DNA from: an uncultured Bacteroidales bacterium
Lineage (GTDB): Bacteria > Bacteroidota > Bacteroidia > Bacteroidales > Bacteroidaceae
Direction of reading: 5' to 3'
Assembly (NCBI GenBank): GCA_902802265.1
Contig: CADCLN010000001.1
Span: forward strand, 124,001 to 188,000
DNA: 64,000 nt
Part shown: piece after piece, positions 8,294-16,455 of the stretch
Layout: every line of letters starts with the position of its first letter
How positions within the stretch are numbered: position 1 is the first letter of the stretch
Translations under genes and position numbers: made by a program
Notes under the pieces: model-generated
Database searches by the model: none
What the model was told of the DNA's origin: nothing
What the model saw: the letters and a program-made list of their open reading frames with translations, nothing else

Positions 8294-9835
8294 TTATTTA
8301 TCGTTCTTGACAACAGGCAGCTTGATAATGAACTTTGTGCCGATGCCCAATTCACTTTCGGCGTGAATGGTTCCGTGATGGTCTTCCACAATTTTCTTCA
8401 CGTATGCCAATCCCAAACCAAAGCCCTTCACATCGTGCAAATTACCAGTGTGCACACGGTAGAATTTTTCAAATATTCGCTTCAAATCGTCCTTGGCTAT
8501 GCCGATGCCGTTGTCCTGGATAGAAAGGCACACTTTTCCGGACTCGTTCCAAGTCATCACCTTCAGTTCCAGCTCAATGTCACTGCGCTTATACTTCACG
8601 GCATTGTCCATCAGATTGAAAACAACATTGGTAAAGTGCATGTCGTCCACGTAGATGAACGGGTCTGTAGCATCGGTCTGAGTGATAATCTTTCCACCAT
8701 TCTTCTCCACCTTGAGGGCAAAAGTGTGCACAACACCTGCCACCAGTTCGTTCAAATCCACATCTCGCATACGAAGGTTGGTGTTTTGATGCTCATACAT
8801 AGAAAGTTGCAACACTTTCTCCACCTGGAAACGCAAGCGCTTTGTCTCATCCATGATAGTCGTAGTGAGACGCTTCATCGTTTGCGGCGTCTTGTTCACA
8901 CTGTCGTCGCCCAACATCTGAGCAGCCAACGAGATGGAACTGATAGGTGTCTTGAACTCATGCGTCATATTGTTGATGAAGTCGTTCTTTACTTCGGTCA
9001 ACTTTTTCTGGCGGAAAATCAGCACCAAGGTAACAACGAAAGTAACAAGAAGCACCAGTGTGAAGATGAGCGAAGGTGTGATGAACCAAATGGAATGGTA
9101 AATAAATTGGCTTTGCTTGGGGAAATGCACCTTCAACACACCCGCCTTCTGCACAGGGTCGTTCTGGAAAAGTTCCACTTGAAAGGCCTTGTCACTACCC
9201 TCTTCTTCATAGTCGGGACATTTATAAATAAGGTTTCCCTCATTTGTCTCTACCGTAAAGTGATACTTCAGTTCAATGCCGTTGTTGTTGAGTTCAGTCT
9301 TCAGGTATTGGTCCAGTTTCTTAAAATCAACACGGTCGGCAAGCGGACGGTCGTGCGCCGTGTAAAGAATGCTGTAGATAACTTCGTCGAGCAAACTTTT
9401 CTCATAGCTGTAACGCTTAGCCATGATTTCCTGCAGTGAACGGAACTTGTCTTTATGTGCACCCGAATTGCGTTTGGTGAAATATTTGTCCGACATAGAA
9501 GTGCTGGCTGTTGTTTCCAGCGAGGTGAACACACTTCCGTCTTTCGCCCTGACCTGGTGGGTGCGCTGTATGACGGCTGAGTCTGTACTCACCATGATGG
9601 AGTCGATAGCCGTGGCTATGCCTATCATCGCATCAGAACCTTGTTCCAAATAGCGAGAAGCCTCATCCACCTCCAGCTTATGAGCCACCTGATTGATGCT
9701 TCGGCTCACATATTCCTCAAAGTGAGCCTTACGCATTCCTAAGATTTCATCAATGTAGCGTACCTGCAAGCCTAAAAGACAGGCAAAGGAAATGCCCATG
9801 ACGACAGCTAATATAGTGATTGTCGATTTCTTCAT
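8294..9835 (-). CDS. rprX: Membrane sensor histidine kinase (RprX-like)
   Basis: 513 residues. One N-terminal transmembrane helix (ITILAVVMGISFACLLGLQV) and a second near residue 255-280 (SLIFTLVLLVTFVVTLVLIF) enclose a periplasmic sensor domain of about 230 residues. The HisKA box is NNMTHEFKTPISS, with the phospho-accepting His. The ATPase domain shows the N box (MDNAVKYK), G1 (DNGIGIAKDD), the F box (FEKFYR) and G2 (GFGLGLAYVKKI). It is read first in a two-gene operon with rprY. A degenerate -7 box (TTACTTTG on the minus strand) lies a few tens of bases upstream. A long open frame on the opposite strand is a codon-usage shadow. Confidence 0.9.
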   Translation of the reverse strand: MKKSTITILAVVMGISFACLLGLQVRYIDEILGMRKAHFEEYVSRSINQVAHKLEVDEASRYLEQGSDAMIGIATAIDSIMVSTDSAVIQRTHQVRAKDGSVFTSLETTASTSMSDKYFTKRNSGAHKDKFRSLQEIMAKRYSYEKSLLDEVIYSILYTAHDRPLADRVDFKKLDQYLKTELNNNGIELKYHFTVETNEGNLIYKCPDYEEEGSDKAFQVELFQNDPVQKAGVLKVHFPKQSQFIYHSIWFITPSLIFTLVLLVTFVVTLVLIFRQKKLTEVKNDFINNMTHEFKTPISSISLAAQMLGDDSVNKTPQTMKRLTTTIMDETKRLRFQVEKVLQLSMYEHQNTNLRMRDVDLNELVAGVVHTFALKVEKNGGKIITQTDATDPFIYVDDMHFTNVVFNLMDNAVKYKRSDIELELKVMTWNESGKVCLSIQDNGIGIAKDDLKRIFEKFYRVHTGNLHDVKGFGLGLAYVKKIVEDHHGTIHAESELGIGTKFIIKLPVVKNDK

Positions 9836-10001
9836 GATTCCACAATATGCTTTTTGTTACTAAAAGCAATGCAAAGTAACAGTTTTATTAAACGACCACA
9901 AAATAATTAACTTAAAATCTTTTGAAAATGTGAAAACAAAATATTTATTTAACAAACAACCTCGTTTTACTTTGTTTTTTATTAATCACACATAAATAAA
10001 A

Positions 10002-10027
10002 GGAGGTTTGCAGACTTGCAAACCTCC
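10002..10027 (-). terminator. Terminator of the EF-G2 gene
   Basis: An 11-bp stem (10002-10012 with 10017-10027) has loop GACT on the plus strand. Read on the minus strand, the stem is followed by TTTTATTTATG. Confidence 0.75.
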
Positions 10028-10043
10028 ACTGAAAAAAGAAAAC

Positions 10044-10088
10044 TTAAAATGGGATAGCGGGGACCCGCCTTGTAAGCACCCATTTTAA
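10044..10088 (-). other. Structured 3' UTR hairpin of the EF-G2 gene
   Basis: A 10-bp outer stem (TTAAAATGGG at 10044-10053 with 10079-10088) encloses a 5-bp GC stem (GCGGG at 10057-10061 with 10064-10068). It lies between the EF-G2 stop codon and its terminator. The role is unknown. Confidence 0.55.
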
Positions 10089-10102
10089 ACAGGAGTACGG
10101 AA

Positions 10103-12262
10103 TCAATCCTCGTCCTTATTCTCAGCCTCAAACTCAGCCATGAGTTTCTGCTGAATATCTGTTGGAACAAGTTCGTAACTTGCAAACTTCATGGTGAAGC
10201 TGGCACGTCCACCTGTAATGCTTGAAAGCGCTGTAGAATAACTGCTCAAGCTCTTCAATGGAACCTTTGCCACAAGTTTCTCATAACCGTTCTCCGATTC
10301 AGAACCGACAATCATGCCACGACGGCCCTGCAAGTCGCTCATCACGTCACCCATCTTGTCGCTTGGCACAAACACTTCCACGTCATAGATTGGCTCCAGC
10401 AGCTTTGGACCAGCCTGCTTGAAGGCATCCGAGAATGCGTGGCGACCAGCGAGCATAAATGAGAGTTCGTTTGAATCAACGGGGTGCATCTTGCCATCAT
10501 ATACGATGACACGAACATCGCGAGCATAAGAACCTGTCAGTGGACCTTGTTCCATACGGCTCATCACACCCTTCAGGATAGCAGGCATGAAGCGTGCGTC
10601 AATAGCACCACCCACAACGGAGTTGATGAAGACAACCTTGCCGCCCCATTCCAGGTCAATCTCTTCTTTACCCTTCGGAGTAATCTTGAACTCCTGGTTA
10701 CCAAACTTGTAAACCGTTGGGTCGGGCATTCCTTCAAAGTAAGGCTCAACAATCAGGTGAACTTCACCGAACTGACCGGCACCACCCGACTGCTTCTTGT
10801 GGCGATAGTCGGCGCGGGCAGCCTTTGTGATGGTTTCGCGATATGGAATCTTGGGTTCTTCAAATACAATCTTAATCTTTTCGTTATTCTCCATTCGCCA
10901 CTTCAATGTGCGGAGGTGGAACTCACCCTGACCCTTGACGAGTGTCTGCTTCAGTTCCTTGCTCTGTTCCAGAATCCATGTTGGGTCTTCCTGGCTCATG
11001 CGCTGGATGGCAGCCACCATCTTTTCCGTGTCAGCTTCGTTCTCTGCTTTGACGGCACGTATATATTTGGGGTTCGGATATTTAACGAAATTGAAACGAT
11101 GGTCGCAATCCTTGCCAACCAAAGTGTTGCCTGTGCGTACATCCTTCAGCTTCACGGTGCAGCCGATATCACCGGCAACAAGTTCGTCAACCTTAATGCG
11201 GTTGGCACCGGCACAGGCAAAGAGCTGTGCCATGCGTTCCTTGCTACCACGGTCGCTGTTTGTCAGGTCGTCACCTTCGTGAACCTTACCCGACATCACC
11301 TTGAAATACTGCACGCCGCCGATATGTGGTTCGTTGGCAGTCTTGAAGAAATAGAGAGAAGTTGGAGCATTTGGATCGGGCACCACTTCCTCGCCACGTG
11401 TGTTGTGAACCTGTGGCATCTGGTCAACAAACGGAACCACGTTGCCCAAGAATTCCATCAAACGGCGAACACCCATATCCTTCACTGCACATACGCAGAA
11501 TACAGGATAGATGGAACGTGCGGCCAATCCCTTGCGGATGCCCTCACGCATTTCATCTTCAGTGAGTTCTTCTGTCTCAAAGAATTTCTCCATGAGCGTT
11601 TCGTCATTTTCAGCAGCAGCTTCCACCAAAGCCTTGTGCATCTCCATTGCCTTATCCATCTGGTCGGCAGGGATAGGTTCAATCGTAGGAGCACCACCTT
11701 CGGGCTTCCACGAATACTTCTTCATCATCAACACGTCGATGAGCGCATTGAAGTCTGGGCCTTCGTTGAGCGGGTACTGAACAGGAACCACCTTCGGACC
11801 ATAAATCTCGGTGAGCTGTTCTACAACTTGATGGAAGTCGCATTTTTCAGAATCCAGCTGATTCACAAGGAAGATAACGGGCTTGCCCAGCTTCTCCGTG
11901 TAACGGAAATGATTCTGTGTGCCGACTTCCGGACCATACTGGCCGTTGATAAGCAAAACAGCCGTATCGGTCACATTGAGTGCTGTCATCGCCGCGCCAA
12001 CGAAATCGTCTGCACCAGGACAATCAATGATGTTGAGTTTTTTGCCATTCCACTCCACATGGAAAACGGTGGAGAATACGCTGTAACCGTACTCCTGTTC
12101 CACGGGGAAATAGTCACTCACTGTGTTCTTTGCTGTGATTCGTCCGCGGCGGCTAATTATGCCAGCCTCATAAAGCAGCGCCTCCGTAAGAGTGGTCTTA
12201 CCGGCACCATCATTGCCAAGCAAGGCAATGTTCTTGATTTCATGGGTGTTGTAAACCTTCAT
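10103..12262 (-). CDS. fusA2: EF-G paralogue (EF-G2-like translation factor) with an altered GTPase centre
   Basis: 719 residues with the full domain order of elongation factor G (G domain, domain II, domains III-V ending in GGRASFTMKFASYELVP). The P-loop is GNDGAGKTT (residues 16-24). The switch II DxPGH motif reads DCPGAD (80-85), so the catalytic His is Ala84. The NKxD base-recognition motif reads NQLD (134-137). Canonical EF-G has DTPGHVDF and NKMD. Bacteroides thetaiotaomicron EF-G2 is reported to lack GTPase activity yet support translation during carbon starvation and gut colonisation. This protein looks like its counterpart. Functional equivalence is inferred. It is a single-gene unit with its own terminator. 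Confidence 0.87.
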   Translation of the reverse strand: MKVYNTHEIKNIALLGNDGAGKTTLTEALLYEAGIISRRGRITAKNTVSDYFPVEQEYGYSVFSTVFHVEWNGKKLNIIDCPGADDFVGAAMTALNVTDTAVLLINGQYGPEVGTQNHFRYTEKLGKPVIFLVNQLDSEKCDFHQVVEQLTEIYGPKVVPVQYPLNEGPDFNALIDVLMMKKYSWKPEGGAPTIEPIPADQMDKAMEMHKALVEAAAENDETLMEKFFETEELTEDEMREGIRKGLAARSIYPVFCVCAVKDMGVRRLMEFLGNVVPFVDQMPQVHNTRGEEVVPDPNAPTSLYFFKTANEPHIGGVQYFKVMSGKVHEGDDLTNSDRGSKERMAQLFACAGANRIKVDELVAGDIGCTVKLKDVRTGNTLVGKDCDHRFNFVKYPNPKYIRAVKAENEADTEKMVAAIQRMSQEDPTWILEQSKELKQTLVKGQGEFHLRTLKWRMENNEKIKIVFEEPKIPYRETITKAARADYRHKKQSGGAGQFGEVHLIVEPYFEGMPDPTVYKFGNQEFKITPKGKEEIDLEWGGKVVFINSVVGGAIDARFMPAILKGVMSRMEQGPLTGSYARDVRVIVYDGKMHPVDSNELSFMLAGRHAFSDAFKQAGPKLLEPIYDVEVFVPSDKMGDVMSDLQGRRGMIVGSESENGYEKLVAKVPLKSLSSYSTALSSITGGRASFTMKFASYELVPTDIQQKLMAEFEAENKDED

Positions 12263-12387
12263 ATTTATTTTGAGTTAAACATTATTTACTGTCTGCAATA
12301 GGATTTGTGTCCTATGCCTCCAATTTCGGGCTAAAATTACGTAAAAATAACGGACTGGAGAGCCTATTTTTTATGTTGTAAAACATT

Positions 12388-12421
12388 TTTGCCGTTCTTG
12401 CCTAAAAAAACCGTATATTTG
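12388..12421 (+). promoter_or_regulatory. Promoter of hemW
   Basis: TTTG at 12388-12391 and TATATTTG at 12414-12421, an exact -7 box with 22-nt spacing. The predicted transcript start is near 12428, giving a leader of about 77 nt before the chosen ATG. Confidence 0.6.
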
Positions 12422-12504
12422 CACTCATTTTGGAGGCTTCCGGCGCACCCAAAGAGCCCAATTGCACCCTTCAGAACACTTTTTTACAACAAAAACGAAA
12501 CATC

Positions 12505-13629
12505 ATGGCTGGCATATACATTCACGTTCCCTTTTGCAAAAGTCGTTGCATCTACTGCGGTTTTTTCTCTACCACCCAGCTGTCCCTTCGCGATGACTAC
12601 ACACGCGCGGTGTGTCGCGAACTGGAGCTGCGCAAAGACTATCTGCAGGGGCAGCCCATCGAGACCATCTACTTTGGCGGAGGCACCCCCTCGCAACTTC
12701 CCCTTCAACACATCGAAAGAATGCTGAACACTATATATAATATGTATAATGTACGCGCGAGGGAAATTACCGTGGAGTGCAATCCCGACGACGTGGAAAA
12801 ATTCGTAAAAGGACTGCACACACTGGGCATAAACCGACTGAGCATGGGCATACAGACCTTCAACGACGAGCGACTGCAGTTCCTGCATCGACGCCACACC
12901 GCCGCCCAAGCCGCAGAAGCCGTCCAGCAAGCCCAAACTGCTGGCTTCGACAACATTAGCATCGACCTCATGTTTGGTTTTCCATCCCAAACACTGGACG
13001 AATGGAAACAAGACGTGAACAAAGCTACCTCCTTAGGCATCCAGCACCTGTCCGCCTACTCACTCATGTACGAAGAAGGAACCCCGCTGGAACAAATGCT
13101 CAGCCGTGGCGACATCACCGAAACAGACGACGAACATTCACTTGCCATGTACGAATACCTGCTCGACGCCACAGCAGAAGCAGGCTTCGAACACTACGAA
13201 ATCTCCAACTTTGCCCTTCCTGGCAAACGAAGCCTCCACAATTCCAGCTATTGGCACGGCATCCCCTACCTTGGCATCGGAGCCGGCGCCCATTCTTTCG
13301 ACGGAGAAACGCGGCAATTCAACCCCAACTCCCTGTCCGATTACATCAACGGAGTGCAGCAAGGCAACATTCCCTTTGAAAAAGAGTCGCTGAACGAAGC
13401 CGAAAAATACAATGAGTTTGTCTTTACCGCCCTGCGTACCCGTGAAGGAATGAACACCACCGAACTGGCAAGACGTTTTGGCAAGACGTTTCACGACTAC
13501 TGCCTGAAAAATGCGCAACAACACATCTGCCACAAAACGCTCGTCCTCGAAAACGGTCAGCTGCACCTCGCACGAGGGGGACTTTTTATCTCCAACGACA
13601 TCCTTTCCGATTTGATGTGGACAAACTAA
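12505..13629 (+). CDS. hemW: Radical-SAM haem chaperone HemW (formerly called HemN-like)
   Basis: 374 residues from the ATG at 12505, which begins MAGIYIHVPFCKSRCIYCGFF. The upstream in-frame extension of 25 residues has no family likeness. The CxxxCxxC motif holds the [4Fe-4S] cluster, and a fourth Cys is absent right after it, as in HemW rather than HemN. Next come ETIYFGGGTPSQLP (SAM binding) and SIDLMFGFPSQT. The C-terminal HemN_C domain includes EFVFTALRTREGMN. HemW binds and delivers haem to respiratory enzymes, and many entries are misnamed coproporphyrinogen oxidases. The length is usual for the family. Confidence 0.9.
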   Translation: MAGIYIHVPFCKSRCIYCGFFSTTQLSLRDDYTRAVCRELELRKDYLQGQPIETIYFGGGTPSQLPLQHIERMLNTIYNMYNVRAREITVECNPDDVEKFVKGLHTLGINRLSMGIQTFNDERLQFLHRRHTAAQAAEAVQQAQTAGFDNISIDLMFGFPSQTLDEWKQDVNKATSLGIQHLSAYSLMYEEGTPLEQMLSRGDITETDDEHSLAMYEYLLDATAEAGFEHYEISNFALPGKRSLHNSSYWHGIPYLGIGAGAHSFDGETRQFNPNSLSDYINGVQQGNIPFEKESLNEAEKYNEFVFTALRTREGMNTTELARRFGKTFHDYCLKNAQQHICHKTLVLENGQLHLARGGLFISNDILSDLMWTN

Positions 13630-13762
13630 AAAATCTAATTGTGTACGGAAACAATGAACTCCATTTCACTAAAAATGTCTCATTTTTCCCAAAAATGAAG
13701 TTTTTTTAGTTAAAATCGAAAAAAAAACTCCTTTTGGAGTACAACGTATTGCAAAAAGTTCA

Positions 13763-13770
13763 TACCTTTG
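13763..13770 (+). promoter_or_regulatory. -7 box of the small lipoprotein gene
   Basis: TACCTTTG, an exact match, lies 52 nt before the ATG at 13823. No -33 TTTG at the standard spacing was found. Confidence 0.55.
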
Positions 13771-13822
13771 CATCGGTTTTTTAAAGCAAATATTGTTTAA
13801 CATTTTAAAAGTAAAAGAAATC

Positions 13823-14008
13823 ATGAAAAAGTTGGTATTCGCTTTCGCTACTGTAGTAGCTATGTCTTTCGCATCTTGTGGTGGTAACACTAAGCCTGCA
13901 GGTACTGCTGACACACTCACTGCAGACACAGAGTATGTAGAAGTTGCTCCTGACACTACTGCTGTTGACACTACTGCTGCTGCTGACACTACTGCTGTTG
14001 CTCAGTAA
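13823..14008 (+). CDS. Small Thr/Asp/Ala-rich lipoprotein
   Basis: 61 residues from the ATG at 13823. The signal peptide MKKLVFAFATVVAMSFASC ends in a lipobox-like SFASC, and the Cys is followed by GGN. The mature protein is only about 40 residues of low complexity, with repeats of ADT and DTTA (for example PDTTAVDTTAAADTTAV). Small acidic lipoproteins of this kind are frequent in Prevotella and Bacteroides; I know of no assigned function. The gene is flanked by its own promoter box and a hairpin-plus-T-run terminator, supporting a monocistronic and perhaps highly expressed unit. Confidence 0.75.
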   Translation: MKKLVFAFATVVAMSFASCGGNTKPAGTADTLTADTEYVEVAPDTTAVDTTAAADTTAVAQ

Positions 14009-14032
14009 TTCATTAGCGACAAAACAACTTTC

Positions 14033-14091
14033 CGAGGCACAGCCTCGAAGAGAGATTTGGACCTGCAAGACAACGTCGAGCAGGTTTTTTT
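14033..14091 (+). terminator. Double hairpin terminator after the small lipoprotein gene
   Basis: A first hairpin (CGAGGC at 14033-14038 with GCCTCG at 14042-14047) is followed by a second (ACCTGC at 14061-14066 with GCAGGT at 14080-14085). The second is followed directly by seven T residues. Confidence 0.8.
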
Positions 14092-14160
14092 GTGCCCTTT
14101 CCCGTGTGCCACAGCCACGGCGCACCCATGTTGCCAATGTTGCAACATTTTACCACCACA

Positions 14161-14270
14161 TTACCACTGTAGTGGTAAAACTTTACCATTGCAGTGGTAA
14201 AACTTTACCAATGTAGTGGTAAAACCTTACCAACGAAGTGGTAAAACCTTACCAACGAAGTGAGAATATC
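14161..14270. repeat. 22-bp palindromic tandem array 1
   Basis: Five consecutive 22-bp units start at 14161, 14183, 14205, 14227 and 14249. Unit 1 begins TTACCACTGTAGTGGTAA, a perfect 8-bp dyad around two bases. TTACCA and TGGTAA are kept in units 1-4 while the centre varies (CTGTAG, TTGCAG, ATGTAG, ACGAAG). The fifth unit is decayed. There are no spacers and no cas genes. The rest of 14092-14316 shows nothing else recognisable. Confidence 0.92.
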
Positions 14271-14316
14271 GTCACGTCCCAATTATTCCACGATTTATCA
14301 GAATAGCACCCATTTA

Positions 14317-14348
14317 TTTGGCAGTCTGAATTTTTCGTTATACCTTTG
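14317..14348 (+). promoter_or_regulatory. Textbook promoter of the GH35-like gene
   Basis: TTTG at 14317-14320 and TACCTTTG at 14341-14348, exact motifs with 20-nt spacing, 54 nt before the ATG at 14403. Confidence 0.8.
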
Positions 14349-14402
14349 CGAACAAATAAAAAGAATCATAGACGGACAACAACCAGATTAAACATTTGTG
14401 AC

Positions 14403-15986
14403 ATGAAAAGGCTAACAGTATTCCTCTTTACATTGTTCTCCTTACAGATTGTTTGGGCAGGCGACAGACTCTCGATGCTGCCGCAACCCATCCTTGGCGG
14501 AGAGCTGAGCAACTCCGCAGCCACATCGGTGGAGGACATCAACGAGGTGATGCCGCGAATGCGGGCATTAGGGCTGAACACGGTACTTGTGCCAGCCTAC
14601 TGGGAATTGATGGAGCCTGTGGAGGGACAGTTCGACTTCACGCTCATCGACCGTACCATCGAAGTGGCGCGACGAGAGCAGCTGCACGTGGTGTTCCTCT
14701 GGTTTGGCGCGTGGAAGAACTCCATGTCGTGCTATGCACCTGGATGGTTCAAGCAGGACACGAAGCGATTCCCACGGGCAATGACAGCCCAGGGGAAGCA
14801 GATGGAGATAGCCTCGTGCTTCAGCGACAATGTGCTGCAAGCCGATCTGAAAGCTTTCTCAGCCCTGATGCGGCACATCAAGGAGTGCGACCCGCAACGC
14901 GAGGTAGTCATCATGATGCAGATAGAGAACGAGATTGGTATGCTGGAGTCGGCACGCGACCACTCACCTTTAGCCGAAAAAGCCTACAAGCAGGAGCGAT
15001 GGGCAGAGCGTTACGGCACCGATGAATATGCCGACGAGAAGTTTATGGCTCTGAGTTATGCCCGTTACGTGGAACACCTGGCCCAAGCAGCACGTCAGCT
15101 TCACGACATGCCGCTCTATGTGAACGCCGCGATGAATAGCCGAGGACGCCGTCCTGGAGAATATCCCTCGGCAGGGCCGTTGGCACATCTTATCGACTTT
15201 TGGCACGAGGGATCGCCCAGCATAGACTTGCTCGCTCCCGACATCTACGACACAGGCTATAAATCGTGGTGCGGGCAATATGCCATGCCTTTGCGACCCC
15301 AAGATGGTGGAACGGTGAAGAACCGCCTTTTTATTCCAGAAAGCCGTTGCTGCGAGAACAGCGGCGTGCGTGCCCTTTATGCCTTCGGAGAGCATCAGGC
15401 ATTGGGCTTCAGTCCTTTTGCCATCGACCAGGCCAGTTCCAAGGAGACGAAATCCGTGACACAAGCCTATGCCCTGCTGCGACAAATTTTTAACACAAAA
15501 CGCCCGTTGAACACCTGGGGACTATTGTTTGACCAGGAAGACCGCGAGCGCATCATCGAGGCGGACGGCGTAGTGATGACCTGCCGCCACTACTTCACAC
15601 TCCCCTGGGACCCTCGTGCCACAGACGGCACGACTTGGCCCGAAGGCGGTGCCATGCTCATCTGCCTCGGCAAGTTCGACTATCTGTTAGCGGGCAGCGG
15701 AGTGGTCGTCGATTTCAAGACCCCCACAGAGAAGCAGCAAGAGCAGCAAAAGGCGTTGGGTGAGGATGGTTTTGCCGAAGCAGGAGGAAACACCAGCCAC
15801 GCAGCCGTCAAAGGTTTCAAAGGCAAACGCCTGGGTCTCCTTTCCGTGGATGAAGTCTCCATCGGAACGGATGGCACCATGCAATACTTGCGCCGCCACA
15901 ACGGAGACCAGACCCATCAAGGTCGTCACGCTCGCATCGGTGTTGGGGACTGGAAGCTGCTCCACATCAAACTCTATGAATATTAA
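14403..15986 (+). CDS. Secreted GH35/GH42-like beta-galactosidase with C-terminal DUF5597-type domain
   Basis: 527 residues from the ATG at 14403, chosen because it starts a signal peptide (MKRLTVFLFTLFSLQIVWAG); the upstream TTG frame overlaps the promoter box. A clan-A TIM barrel is evident: LNTVLVPAYWELMEPVEGQFDF, VVFLWFGAWKN, the acid/base Glu in MMQIENEIG (E177) and a likely nucleophile in FIPESR (E313). The C-terminal part (about 390-527) resembles the DUF5597 beta domain found on Bacteroidota beta-galactosidases. It probably cleaves beta-galactosides from plant galactan in the periplasm. The exact CAZy family is uncertain between GH35 and related clan-A families. Confidence 0.78.
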   Translation: MKRLTVFLFTLFSLQIVWAGDRLSMLPQPILGGELSNSAATSVEDINEVMPRMRALGLNTVLVPAYWELMEPVEGQFDFTLIDRTIEVARREQLHVVFLWFGAWKNSMSCYAPGWFKQDTKRFPRAMTAQGKQMEIASCFSDNVLQADLKAFSALMRHIKECDPQREVVIMMQIENEIGMLESARDHSPLAEKAYKQERWAERYGTDEYADEKFMALSYARYVEHLAQAARQLHDMPLYVNAAMNSRGRRPGEYPSAGPLAHLIDFWHEGSPSIDLLAPDIYDTGYKSWCGQYAMPLRPQDGGTVKNRLFIPESRCCENSGVRALYAFGEHQALGFSPFAIDQASSKETKSVTQAYALLRQIFNTKRPLNTWGLLFDQEDRERIIEADGVVMTCRHYFTLPWDPRATDGTTWPEGGAMLICLGKFDYLLAGSGVVVDFKTPTEKQQEQQKALGEDGFAEAGGNTSHAAVKGFKGKRLGLLSVDEVSIGTDGTMQYLRRHNGDQTHQGRHARIGVGDWKLLHIKLYEY

Positions 15987-16108
15987 CTGCTTTCCTGTTC
16001 CACGGTAACAGGATTTGAGCAGCATCATTCCATAGAACACACCGCATCATACAGCTAACAACAGAAATTTTTTTCGCAAAACAAGGAGATTATTACAAAT
16101 ATTTTCCT

Positions 16109-16116
16109 TACCTTTG
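16109..16116 (+). promoter_or_regulatory. -7 box of the hsd operon leader
   Basis: TACCTTTG is an exact match. The expected transcript start is near 16123, about 330 nt upstream of the hsdM start codon, implying a very long 5' leader. Confidence 0.65.
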
Positions 16117-16122
16117 CGAGCA

Positions 16123-16450
16123 AATATAAAAAAACTTGTCGGCCTCAACAGCCGGCGGCATAAACCTCAGCGGAGGATTTGTGCAAAAAACATAATAACA
16201 ACATAGCATCAGCTATTTGTTCAGAGAATCATGAAACGTAGGAAATTTCAATGATTGTAATATGGCGAACAAGTCAGCGGATGTCCGTGCGATAGCGCGG
16301 ACATGACTTGTATCTACATATTACGGGTATTCCTACGACCTCATGATTCAAGAGAAGAGCCATGTTTCGCGCTTCTTTTGTGTCCTGAGGTCTTTTGGAA
16401 TCCACCTGTAAGCCAACCTGAAGATATAGTCTGAGTGCTCTCAACACTAT
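16123..16450 (+). ncRNA. Structured leader RNA of the type I R-M operon (no known family assigned)
   Basis: The centre is a rod of nested helices: GAATCATGA (16226-16234) with 16341-16349, CGTAGGAA (16237-16244) with 16330-16337, GTAATATG (16257-16264) with 16317-16324, ACAAGTCA (16269-16276) with 16304-16311, and TGTCCG (16282-16287) with 16298-16303 capped by GATA. Smaller hairpins precede it (16140-16154, 16165-16176, 16203-16216). TTCAGA (16220-16225) can pair with TCTGAG (16430-16435) to close the whole. AGGT/ACCT (16388, 16404) and TTGG/CCAA (16395, 16413) would form a pseudoknot. AAGATATAGTC (16421-16431) equals the conserved 3' strand of P7 in group I introns, but no clear partner GACTA was found. 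It could be a cis-regulatory RNA, a group I-like relic or an independent ncRNA. Confidence 0.55.
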
Positions 16451-16455
16451 CGTAC

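Noticed and set aside
8363-9439. 358-codon open frame on the plus strand opposite the RprX-like kinase
   Set aside because: Antisense shadow. The real minus-strand gene has all histidine-kinase boxes.
10484-12301. 605-codon open frame on the plus strand opposite EF-G2
   Set aside because: Perfect antisense shadow of a strongly conserved gene. The product is Leu/Cys/His-rich with no family likeness.
14161-14270. CRISPR array
   Set aside because: Units adjoin without spacers, the period is 22 bp and no cas gene is nearby.
16123-16450. Functional group I intron
   Set aside because: Only the P7 3' strand matches clearly. The partner strand, P4-P6 core and a credible splice-site helix were not found, so it is reported only as a structured leader.
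16435-16455. GTG start seven codons upstream for hsdM
   Set aside because: It overlaps the closing helix of the leader RNA, and the ATG product begins with the normal HsdM N-terminus.
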